From assembly GCF_033097525.1 (NCBI RefSeq), contig NZ_CP109907.1, forward strand, positions 682,001 to 746,000: DNA of 64,000 nucleotides, written 5' to 3'. Below the pieces are notes generated by a model. That model did not search any database, had not been told where the DNA came from, and saw nothing but the letters and a program-made list of their open reading frames with translations. The DNA is from Sphingobacterium sp. UGAL515B_05. Its GTDB lineage: Bacteria > Bacteroidota > Bacteroidia > Sphingobacteriales > Sphingobacteriaceae. The position numbers and the translations under genes were made by a program. The stretch's first letter is position 1, and each line of letters starts with the position of its first letter. Shown here in pieces: positions 52,566 through 60,335 of this stretch.

Positions 52566-53340
52566 CTTCTATTTGTTTTACAAAAATGGATGAATTGGCT
52601 ACACGCCGTTTCAGGAAAGAAACATACACTTCGCGCGCATCGGCTGCAGAGAGCTCACGTTCGGCATCTTCCAGCCATTCATCGGGTACCACCGCCAATA
52701 TTCCGCGAAATACCGCCTCCGTAAAAACGGAACGGTATTCCTGATCTATTTTCTCCACCATACTTGCATTTTTGAGCAGTACGTGATCTTTAATCTGAAC
52801 AAATGGTTTTAGGGATTGTTCTTCCCAATTATCCCAACTGTGATGAAAATATAAAGAAGCACCGTGGTCTATCAACCAAAGTTCTTTATGCCATATCAGC
52901 ATATTTGTATTCCGCACGGTACGGTCTACATTCATCAAGAGTGAATCCAACCAAACAATTTTCGATGCTTCTTCCGCGCCGATAGCATCGACATTCGCGT
53001 CAAATGTGATGGCTCCGCTCAGAAAATGAAGTCCCAGGTTTTTGCCCACACTAAATTTGAGCAGATCCTGAATTTCTTCATCAGGTTCTGTACGGCCAAA
53101 GGATTCGTCCAACTCCGCAAATACAATTTCGGGCACTCTTAATTTGAGCAATCTTGCCAGCTCTCCCCCGATCAATTCCGCGATCAATGCTTTTCGTCCC
53201 TGACCTGCCCCTCTAAATTTTATAACATAACTAAAGCCGTCATCGGCATCGACTAATGCGGGTAAAGACCCGCCTTCCCGAAATGGCTGAACATATCGGA
53301 TGATCTCTACTTCTCTAATAACAGGTTGTTGAAAATCCAT
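52543..53340 (-). CDS. HipA-like kinase-fold protein
   Basis: A 265-residue protein with the features of HipA-like kinases: a candidate ATP-binding K41 (FSYVIKFRG), the catalytic loop NVDRTVRNTN (D139, N144) and the metal-binding D158 in LIDHGASLYFHH. There is no HipB-type DNA-binding antitoxin next to it, so it is unlikely to be a simple HipBA toxin. It overlaps the DUF3037 gene by 23 bp. Substrate unknown; a protein or tRNA-synthetase-like target as for HipA is possible but not shown. Confidence 0.82.
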   Translation of the reverse strand: MDFQQPVIREVEIIRYVQPFREGGSLPALVDADDGFSYVIKFRGAGQGRKALIAELIGGELARLLKLRVPEIVFAELDESFGRTEPDEEIQDLLKFSVGKNLGLHFLSGAITFDANVDAIGAEEASKIVWLDSLLMNVDRTVRNTNMLIWHKELWLIDHGASLYFHHSWDNWEEQSLKPFVQIKDHVLLKNASMVEKIDQEYRSVFTEAVFRGILAVVPDEWLEDAERELSAADAREVYVSFLKRRVANSSIFVKQIEDARKDRI

Positions 53341-53646
53341 GAATTTATAGTTTTACTATCTTCAAAGTTGGCAAGACACCTTGCAAACTGATCAAACTTA
53401 TCTAAAGTTACCCATATTTAAACGTTTGGGGATATAGGAAACGAGAAATTCACGCCATGCACTTGCACGACGCTGTTGCCCCCTAGCCCCTGCGAACTTT
53501 TAATTGTGGTAATATCCAAAATTATTGTTTAAATTTTAGCAATAAAGCACAAATTGTACATTCATTTGACCGTTGGAAGTATTATTTTCTAATTATATTT
53601 GTAGTGTAATCACAACTTGTCTCATCAAGTTTCTTCAATCAACGAT
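53341..53646. other. 306-bp divergent intergenic region
   Basis: Contains the plus-strand promoter at 53573-53601. Otherwise AT-rich with no gene or repeat that I can support. Confidence 0.6.
53573..53601 (+). promoter_or_regulatory. Promoter of the DUF1599-DoxX-aroK operon
   Basis: TTG (53573-53575), 18-bp spacer, TATATTTG (53594-53601). It starts transcription about 40 nt before the ATG at 53647, which supports that start over the TTG at 53617. Confidence 0.72.
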
Positions 53647-54189
53647 ATGGATACCATTCAGGAATATAACAGTGTTATCAAACATTGTCAGGATTTATTT
53701 ATTAAAAAAACAAAAGATTATGGAACGGCATGGCGGATCATGCGCCTATCTTCCATTACGGATCAGATTTACATTAAAGCACAACGTATACGCACGCTAG
53801 AAATCAAAAAGGTTTCCAAAGTGGGTGAAGGAATTGTTGACGAATATATCGGTATTATCAATTACTGTGTCATGGCCATGATTCAGATTGATTTGGGTGA
53901 AGATGGTGAAGAAAATTTGGATCCAACCTTTGTGAATCAAAAATATACAGAAAAGGTTACCGAGACCAGAGATCTCATGCTTGCCAAAAACCACGATTAC
54001 GGTGAGGCATGGCGCGATATGCGTGTTTCTTCCATGACAGATCTGATCTTAATGAAAATACATCGCGTCAAACAAATTGAGGATAACGATGGACAAACCC
54101 TGGTCTCTGAAGGCATCCATGCCAACTATCAGGATATGCTCAATTACGCAGTTTTTGCATTAATTAAATTAGGAATCGCACAACAATAA
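53647..54189 (+). CDS. DUF1599 protein (nucleotide modification associated domain 1), tandem repeat
   Basis: 180 residues from the ATG at 53647. The sequence contains two copies of one motif: KDYGTAWRIMRLSSITDQIY and HDYGEAWRDMRVSSMTDLIL, about 100 residues apart, each followed by a charged helix (KAQRIRTLE, KIHRVKQIE). This is the DUF1599 arrangement, in which each half is one helical unit related to nucleotide-modification-associated proteins. Conserved His/Tyr/Glu/Arg residues suggest a metal or nucleotide-binding site. It begins an operon (next gene 7 bp later) that is found in the same order in other Bacteroidota. Confidence 0.85.
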   Translation: MDTIQEYNSVIKHCQDLFIKKTKDYGTAWRIMRLSSITDQIYIKAQRIRTLEIKKVSKVGEGIVDEYIGIINYCVMAMIQIDLGEDGEENLDPTFVNQKYTEKVTETRDLMLAKNHDYGEAWRDMRVSSMTDLILMKIHRVKQIEDNDGQTLVSEGIHANYQDMLNYAVFALIKLGIAQQ

Positions 54190-54196
54190 TCGGATT

Positions 54197-55384
54197 ATGA
54201 CAGCTATACAGCAGCAGCGTACCAAAACAAATTATCTTTTAGGATTTTGCCGGATTTTTACGGGACTTCTTTTCATATTCTCAGGTTTTATTAAAGCAAA
54301 TGACCCGACAGGGTTTGGCTATAAGCTTCAGGAATACTTTGAGGTCTTTCATCTCACAGCTTTTAATGAATACGCTACTGCCATCGCTGTGGTAATCTGT
54401 GGTTTTGAAATTTTGTTAGGAGCACTGTTATTACTGGGGGTCTATGCGAATACCGTTGCCTGGGGCCTGCTTCTACTGATTCTATTTTTCACTTTTCTAA
54501 CCTTCTATTCGGCATTTTTTGAGGTTGTGACCTCTTGTGGCTGTTTTGGGGATGCCATCCCACTTACACCTTGGCAATCATTTTCTAAAGATCTGGTGCT
54601 CTTGGCGTTGATCCTTATTATATTTTTTAACCGAAAGCAATTACGATCAATTATCAAAGGATCAGGCAATCAATTCGTTGCTACTGTGATTACAGCGATT
54701 ATCTCTTTAGGTATCGGTATCTATACCGTAAACTACCTCCCGTTTATTGATTTCTTACCCTACAAAGTTGGTAACAACTTACCTTCATTAATGGTGCTTC
54801 CTGAAGGCAAACAGGGCGATTTGTTTGAGCAAATCTATACCATGAAAAACAAAAAGACGGGTGAAACAAAAAAGGTCAATGACAAGGTCTATATGGCTGA
54901 CAAGCTATGGGAAGATGAATCGTGGGAAATTATAGGTGAACCCGAGAGTAAATTGGTCAAAAAGGGATATGATATTCCTATTCCTGATCTATTGATTACG
55001 GATGCCGACGGAGCAGACCATACGCAAGAAATCATTGCTAATCCGTATTACAATCTTGTTATCGTTGCAAAGGATCTTTCTTCGGCCAATATTGATGCTA
55101 TCCAAAAGATCAATCAGACAGCCATCCAATTAACAAAAGATTATAATGGGCTTCGGGTTGTGCTATTGACTGCTTCGGCATCCAAAGATGCCCAATATCT
55201 GAGCGATAAAATGCAATTAATTGCGGAGATATTCTATGCCGATCTCATTCCTCTAAAAAGCATGGTCAGGGCAAATCCTGGTGTATTGCTCCTAAAAGGA
55301 GGTAACGTCGTCGGAAAATGGCACTATAATAACTTTCCGGATGCCAAAACCATTGAAGATAAATTTCTAAGTAAAGACAAATAG
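54197..55384 (+). CDS. BT_3928-family DoxX-like membrane protein with thioredoxin-like C-terminus
   Basis: Four transmembrane helices in the first 155 residues (about 15-32, 62-83, 87-109, 128-146) form a DoxX/MauE-like unit with a periplasmic or cytosolic CGC motif (C114, C116 in SCGCFGD). The second half (about 190-395) resembles a degenerate thioredoxin-like domain with no CxxC. The BT_3928 protein family is typical of Bacteroidota and is commonly next to DUF1599 and shikimate kinase genes, as here. Quinone-linked redox work is a possibility from MauE-like members. Confidence 0.82.
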   Translation: MTAIQQQRTKTNYLLGFCRIFTGLLFIFSGFIKANDPTGFGYKLQEYFEVFHLTAFNEYATAIAVVICGFEILLGALLLLGVYANTVAWGLLLLILFFTFLTFYSAFFEVVTSCGCFGDAIPLTPWQSFSKDLVLLALILIIFFNRKQLRSIIKGSGNQFVATVITAIISLGIGIYTVNYLPFIDFLPYKVGNNLPSLMVLPEGKQGDLFEQIYTMKNKKTGETKKVNDKVYMADKLWEDESWEIIGEPESKLVKKGYDIPIPDLLITDADGADHTQEIIANPYYNLVIVAKDLSSANIDAIQKINQTAIQLTKDYNGLRVVLLTASASKDAQYLSDKMQLIAEIFYADLIPLKSMVRANPGVLLLKGGNVVGKWHYNNFPDAKTIEDKFLSKDK

Positions 55385-55389
55385 TACCT

Positions 55390-55905
55390 ATGCCTAAACC
55401 TATATTTTTGATTGGTTATATGGGAAGTGGAAAAACTACCCTGGGTAAGAAACTTGCCACTAAACTCGAACTCCCTTTTATCGACACAGATGAGGAGATC
55501 GTAAAACAAATTGGCATGAGCATTACCGAATATTTTAGTCAACATGGTGAAGACGCATTCCGGGCATTAGAACGCGAGCAATTGCGTAAATTTTCTGAGA
55601 ATGCTGCCGTCATATCTACCGGTGGTGGTGCCCCCTGTTTCTTTGACAACATGGAATGGATCAGGGCGAATGGATATGCCGTCTATTTACAGATGTCACC
55701 CAAAGCACTTTTTGACCGTCTTTCTCAATCTAAACTACACAAAAGGCCCATTCTAATCGGAAAATCACCTGAGGAACTACGGCTATTTATCGAAGAGAAG
55801 TTGATCGAAAGAGAACCTTATTATACGCAGGCACATCTGACAATCGACCAATTAAATACCAGTGTCGAGGCACTGGCCGATCTGATTAATCAGCACAATA
55901 GATAG
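55390..55905 (+). CDS. aroK: Shikimate kinase
   Basis: A 171-residue P-loop kinase: Walker A GYMGSGKTT (residues 9-17), FIDTDEEI (shikimate-binding Asp), a Walker-B-like GGGAPCFF and the LID region KRPIL. It phosphorylates shikimate at the 3-hydroxyl with ATP in the aromatic amino acid pathway. It is 5 bp after the BT_3928-type gene and 3 bp before a GDPD lipoprotein gene, so all four genes from 53647 seem to be one operon. Confidence 0.93.
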   Translation: MPKPIFLIGYMGSGKTTLGKKLATKLELPFIDTDEEIVKQIGMSITEYFSQHGEDAFRALEREQLRKFSENAAVISTGGGAPCFFDNMEWIRANGYAVYLQMSPKALFDRLSQSKLHKRPILIGKSPEELRLFIEEKLIEREPYYTQAHLTIDQLNTSVEALADLINQHNR

Positions 55906-55908
55906 ACA

Positions 55909-56847
55909 ATGAATATACGTATACGCCACTACTTCCTTTTATTGATCTGCTTTATCGTAAGCAGTTGCTTTCGTAACGGAGCCAATACGGATGGCTTGCC
56001 AGTGGGTAAACGTATACAGCTCCAAAATGTGGAGGAATTATATCAGTTTTTGACCTATGACGATAATCGTTATCCATTGGTCAGTTTGCATCGTGGTGGC
56101 CCCGCATCTGGATACCCCGAAAATGCAATCGAAACTTTTTCCTATAACGCGAGCTTGCAGCCAGTCCTTGTTGAATGTGATGTTCGCATCAGTAAAGACT
56201 CAGCGCTGATATTAATGCATGACAATACGCTAAACCGAACAACCACCGGCAGAGGGCCTGTGAACGCCAGCAGTTTGACTGAACTCAAAAAGCTTCGTCT
56301 ATTGGACAATAACAAAAAGATGACGCCCTATAGGATCCCCACGCTGGAAGAAGCACTTTCTTGGGGAAAAGGAAAGGTAATCTTCACCTTAGACATTAAA
56401 AATGATGTCCCTTATGAAGCCGTTATCAATGCTATTCGCAAACAAAGGGCAGAATCTAGCGTAGTCATCATCACGTATAGTGCCAACCAGGCGGCCAAAG
56501 TGCACAGTCTGGCTAGCGACATCATGATTTCGGCCTCAGTCAATAACCTGGATGACCTTGCTCGTCTAAATGAAAAAGATATCCCCGACAATCGCTTGTT
56601 AGCCTTCGTCGGAACCCGTGAAGCAGACCCAGCATTGACCAAAGTACTACATGACCATGGAATCATGTGCATATTGGGTACACTGGGAAACTTAGACAGA
56701 CAGGCCGACAAAAAAGGCTTTCAAGTTTATGCCGGATTTATTGATCGCGGTGCAGATATATTAAGTACAGATCGACCTACAGAGGCAGGGCGAGCGCTGA
56801 ATTTCTACATCAAGAAAAGAGGAATTACGTCGAAATTTATTCAGTAA
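55909..56847 (+). CDS. Glycerophosphodiester phosphodiesterase-family lipoprotein (paralogue 2)
   Basis: Lipobox VSSC (Cys 20). The catalytic set is H61-R62 (LHRGG), E89 and D91 (VECDVR) and H104 (LMHDNTLNR), as in the GDPD at 11903, with which it shares a similar C-terminal part (GADILSTDRPTEAG versus GASILESDLPMEVG). Both belong to the same extracytoplasmic branch. Being a lipoprotein it is likely bound to a membrane facing the periplasm or surface. It ends the DUF1599-aroK operon and has no partner in phospholipid breakdown beside it. Confidence 0.88.
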   Translation: MNIRIRHYFLLLICFIVSSCFRNGANTDGLPVGKRIQLQNVEELYQFLTYDDNRYPLVSLHRGGPASGYPENAIETFSYNASLQPVLVECDVRISKDSALILMHDNTLNRTTTGRGPVNASSLTELKKLRLLDNNKKMTPYRIPTLEEALSWGKGKVIFTLDIKNDVPYEAVINAIRKQRAESSVVIITYSANQAAKVHSLASDIMISASVNNLDDLARLNEKDIPDNRLLAFVGTREADPALTKVLHDHGIMCILGTLGNLDRQADKKGFQVYAGFIDRGADILSTDRPTEAGRALNFYIKKRGITSKFIQ

Positions 56848-56909
56848 GATTCCTGGACTTGTGCCTAATTCTATTCGTTTAATGCTTGGATTATCTCCAT
56901 CTAGTCCCT

Positions 56910-59423
56910 TCAAACTTTTTTAGCACGTACAATTCTCCCGATCAATTTATAGACCTCAAACCATAACACGGATGCTGTAGCCACAGAGAGCGCTATCCCC
57001 AATTCATATCCGCTCAGGGCTGCTACAGCAAAAAATTGGGCGACCGGAGCAACATATAATATCACGACTAAAAATAGAAGTACAGCGATCGAAATACCCA
57101 CGAGCAGCAAGTTTCGGTTTTTAAAACTTTCAAGGATACTATAGTGAAAAGATCGGTTGGCATAACTCAACAAAATATTGGCAAAGATTAAAGTAGTGAA
57201 AACCATAGCCCTCGTTTTTTCCTCAGTTCCCCCCTGCTGAACAGTAAACTGATAAACAAATAGAATCCCTATAGTGATTATCAGGCCTTGAACAATGCTT
57301 ATTCCGAGCTCATTTATACTTAAAAAAGTGTCGCTCATAGCTCTAGGAGGGCGCTTCATTGTATCCTTTTCAATAGGTTCATTTTCATATACAATCGAGC
57401 AGGTGGGCCCCATGACCAATTCGAGGAAGATCACATGCACAGGGCTAAAAATCTGCGGAAATACCCAGCCTAAAAACAAAGGTAGTGATACGGTCAAAAT
57501 AATGGGGATATGAATAGAAATGATGTATTGAACCGCCTTCTTGATGTTTGCGTAAATCCTTCTTCCGGCCGCTATACCAATGATTAACTTTTGTAGATCG
57601 TCATTTGTGATAATCAATGCCGCGGCTGATTTTGCTATTTCAGTACCTTTATTGCCCATAGCAACGCCAATGTGGGCTGCTTTTAAGGCTGGACCATCAT
57701 TTACTCCATCACCAAGCATCGCCACAACCTCGCCTTTCTTTTTAAGGGCATTTACAACGGCTAATTTAGCATCCGGAAACATTCTGGTAAATAAAGTTGT
57801 TTGCTCCGCTATCGCCATAATTTCAGCCTCGGATCTATTTACGATTTCACTGCCATTGATCGGCGGAGTCAAAATACGAATTCCGCCCTGAGCCGCTATT
57901 GCTTTAGTCGTATCGGCATTGTCGCCAGTAATTACTTTGACTTTAATCCCGGCATCATAAATATCTTGGAACACTTCCTGGATACCCTTTTTGGGAGGAT
58001 CATAAAATACGGTCAACCCTAAAAATTGGAACTCAAAATCCTGTTGCTTCGCGGGGAAATTATTGCCTTCGAATTTCGCTTTCCCCACACCCAATAGACG
58101 AAAGCCCTGCTCTCCATAGGATTTAACAATAGCCCTAATTTTATCTTTCTCACTATCGGGCAGCTTCGATACGCTAAGTATAGCCTCCGGTGCCCCTTTG
58201 GCAGCAATAATCCGATCTTTTCCTGTATTTTCGAAAAGATGGGTCATCATCGGCGGTTTACCATCTAAAGGATATTCATGAAATAATGCATATTCCTTTC
58301 TGAGGTCCTGATTTTGCGTTTTTTCATATATTTTATGCAACGTAATTTCCATAGGGTCAAAAGGCACAGGCTCACTGCTCCACATCGCATAATCGATAAG
58401 CTCTCTTAAATCGGATTTTTCAAACCTTTCTTGATCATAAGAGGAATCCGTAGCATAATTGTAGAGGTATTTCAATTGCATGGAATTCTCTGTAATGGTC
58501 CCGGTCTTATCTGTGCAAATCACCGTTGTACTGCCCAAAGTTTCAACAATACTGCTTCTTTTAATGATAATCCCCTCCCGCATGAGTTTCCATGCGCCAA
58601 GCGCCATAAAAGTCGTAAACGCAACAGGAATCTCTTCCGGCAATACAGACATGGCCAAAGTAAGTCCATTGAGCAAGCTCGCCACTAAATTACCACTGTC
58701 AATAAAACTGTATACACATACGATTAAAAAAATTAGGATACCGACAATGGCCATTGCTTTTACAAACTTTTGGATTTGCACCTGCAAGGGTGAAATTTCT
58801 TCCTTGATATTTTTGATCGATTCCCCTATTTTCCCAACACGGGTCTCTTTACCGATTTCAGTAACTTCAAACACAGCCAGGCCTGAGACCGTAACCGTCC
58901 CGCCGTAGACCAGATTATCTTCAGATTTACTGTCCTTAAAGACGGAAAAACTCTCCCCCGTCAACGAAGATTCATTAACAGAAAAATCGTTACTGTGTAG
59001 AATACGACCATCAGCGTTTATAATTCGACCTTCCTCAGTAATACAGAGATCCCCCACAACTATCTCATGTGTTGGAATTTCACTGACCTTCCCATCTCGA
59101 ATCACGGTGCTTAATGGTTCATTCAGCTTTTCCAATTCCTCCAGCGCTTTTTTGCTACGATTATCCTGATAAAAAGAAATTGCCGTAACAGCAACAATAG
59201 CGACAAACATAAATACAGCCTCTCCGTAATTCCCCACAAAAACATAAATCATCGAGATGATAATCAACAGAATCAGCATAGGCTCCTTCAAAATATCCAC
59301 AAGCAGTTCAAACCAGGTATTCTTGTGATTATCGCTCAATTGATTCCAACCATATTTAGCGCGAGAGGCATTAACCTCAGCAGCGGAAAGACCTTTCAGA
59401 TTATCGGGAATATTATATGACAT
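56910..59423 (-). CDS. P-type cation-transporting ATPase (calcium-type)
   Basis: A full 837-residue P-type pump: N-terminal cation-ATPase domain, actuator loop TGES (155-158), transmembrane PEEIP in helix 4 (262-266), phosphorylation site D305 in CTDKTGTI, P-domain MLGDGVNDGPALKAAHIGVAMG and about ten membrane helices, six after the P domain. The overall arrangement is P2-type (SERCA-like), but the helix-4 motif is PEEIP rather than PEGLP, so the ion (Ca2+, Mn2+ or another) is not certain. It is not linked to the copper operon. A palindrome with the form GTAACA-TCA-TGTTAC lies 88 bp upstream. Confidence 0.9.
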   Translation of the reverse strand: MSYNIPDNLKGLSAAEVNASRAKYGWNQLSDNHKNTWFELLVDILKEPMLILLIIISMIYVFVGNYGEAVFMFVAIVAVTAISFYQDNRSKKALEELEKLNEPLSTVIRDGKVSEIPTHEIVVGDLCITEEGRIINADGRILHSNDFSVNESSLTGESFSVFKDSKSEDNLVYGGTVTVSGLAVFEVTEIGKETRVGKIGESIKNIKEEISPLQVQIQKFVKAMAIVGILIFLIVCVYSFIDSGNLVASLLNGLTLAMSVLPEEIPVAFTTFMALGAWKLMREGIIIKRSSIVETLGSTTVICTDKTGTITENSMQLKYLYNYATDSSYDQERFEKSDLRELIDYAMWSSEPVPFDPMEITLHKIYEKTQNQDLRKEYALFHEYPLDGKPPMMTHLFENTGKDRIIAAKGAPEAILSVSKLPDSEKDKIRAIVKSYGEQGFRLLGVGKAKFEGNNFPAKQQDFEFQFLGLTVFYDPPKKGIQEVFQDIYDAGIKVKVITGDNADTTKAIAAQGGIRILTPPINGSEIVNRSEAEIMAIAEQTTLFTRMFPDAKLAVVNALKKKGEVVAMLGDGVNDGPALKAAHIGVAMGNKGTEIAKSAAALIITNDDLQKLIIGIAAGRRIYANIKKAVQYIISIHIPIILTVSLPLFLGWVFPQIFSPVHVIFLELVMGPTCSIVYENEPIEKDTMKRPPRAMSDTFLSINELGISIVQGLIITIGILFVYQFTVQQGGTEEKTRAMVFTTLIFANILLSYANRSFHYSILESFKNRNLLLVGISIAVLLFLVVILYVAPVAQFFAVAALSGYELGIALSVATASVLWFEVYKLIGRIVRAKKV

Positions 59424-59510
59424 ATCGAATGAACTAGGTTACCTAAATATAATGAATAATTCTTGTATTCAGGAGTTAAAATCATCTGTCAACGATCATC
59501 TCCTTCGCAC

Positions 59511-59525
59511 GTAACATCATGTTAC
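59511..59525. promoter_or_regulatory. Palindrome upstream of the cation ATPase
   Basis: GTAACA-TCA-TGTTAC, perfect 6-bp arms with a 3-bp centre. Its shape recalls Crp/Fnr-family operators; the regulator is unknown. Confidence 0.35.
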
Positions 59526-59626
59526 AATCTCTTATTTGCAGTTTTTATTTTTTGCAAAAAAGAAAGGCTACATAACTTATAAACAATATATTAGCATAAA
59601 ATTTACCTGCTAATACCTTTCTTCTA

Positions 59627-59656
59627 TTGAATATTTCTATTACAATCCTATATTTG
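59627..59656 (+). promoter_or_regulatory. Promoter with a long leader before the single-domain response regulator
   Basis: TTG (59627-59629), 19-bp spacer, TATATTTG (59649-59656): a full consensus match, about 248 bp upstream of the regulator ATG. Confidence 0.7.
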
Positions 59657-59725
59657 CGCAGAAATTCATTTGGGACTTTGAATTTCATATTAGCCAAAAG
59701 CAATTTTACGATCATTTTTCCAATA

Positions 59726-59788
59726 ATGCCAAGACAGCTTCTTGCGATTGAAGTCCTTCTTTGCTACCTATGTTTTCAGATCATGTAA
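59726..59788 (+). CDS. Possible 20-residue small protein
   Basis: ATG at 59726, 20 codons, TAA at 59786-59788, encoding MPRQLLAIEVLLCYLCFQIM, largely hydrophobic with two Cys residues. It lies 70 bp downstream of a strong promoter and has no nearby gene to overlap. It may be a small membrane peptide, a leader peptide or chance. Confidence 0.2.
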   Translation: MPRQLLAIEVLLCYLCFQIM

Positions 59789-59903
59789 AACAGAAGCTGA
59801 AAACTAAACATATTGTAAAATATTTCTGTACCTATCGTTAGATATGGAATAGCATCTAAACTTGTTATGGTCTTTATAGTAGTATATTAATAATAAAAAT
59901 AAG

Positions 59904-60269
59904 ATGGTCATCTTAATTGCAGAAGATAATGAGTTGATATTACGGACAGTTCAATACAAACTGATCAAGGCAGGTCACGAGGTTATCACTACCACCAATG
60001 GAAAAGATGCAATTGAAAAGCTCAATACAATGGATCTCGATCTGATCATTACCGATATTATGATGCCATTTGCTTCGGGGATAGAAGTCCTTACTTCCAT
60101 AAAAAAACTCGAGAAAAAAATTCCCGTTATTGTACTTTCCAACATGGGACAAGAGGAAGTCGTCATTGAAGCTTTTGATCTTGGTGCGTCAGATTTTATG
60201 GTGAAGCCGTTTAGTCCGGAAGAGCTCCTGTTGCGGGTCAAACGACTGACGATCAATAATCGCAACTAA
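59904..60269 (+). CDS. Single-domain response regulator (CheY-like receiver)
   Basis: 121 residues, receiver domain only: acidic pair (E7, D8), phosphoacceptor D51 (DLIITDIMMPFASG), the conserved Lys in FMVKPFSPEELLLRVKRL and a Ser at the switch position (IVLSNMG). There is no output domain, so it works through protein contact or phosphotransfer. No kinase gene is adjacent. Its unusual feature is the 250-nt leader. It converges on the aldehyde dehydrogenase gene across a 66-bp gap that carries a 13-bp direct repeat. Confidence 0.9.
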   Translation: MVILIAEDNELILRTVQYKLIKAGHEVITTTNGKDAIEKLNTMDLDLIITDIMMPFASGIEVLTSIKKLEKKIPVIVLSNMGQEEVVIEAFDLGASDFMVKPFSPEELLLRVKRLTINNRN

Positions 60270-60305
60270 ATCTTTCAGGGATTGCCTATACGAAAGGACG
60301 TGTAG

Positions 60306-60335
60306 CTGTCTTTATTGAAACACTGTCTTTATTGA
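60306..60335. repeat. 13-bp direct repeat between convergent genes
   Basis: CTGTCTTTATTGA occurs at 60306-60318 and 60323-60335, 17 bp apart, ending at the aldehyde dehydrogenase stop codon. Confidence 0.7.

Larger units (their letters stand above)
59424..59903. other. 480-bp intergenic region upstream of the single-domain regulator
   Basis: Contains a CRP/FNR-like palindrome (59511-59525), a full promoter (59627-59656) and a 20-codon open frame (59726-59788). The promoter is about 250 bp before the next recognised gene, so a leader RNA or a small independent transcript could be present. Confidence 0.5.
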
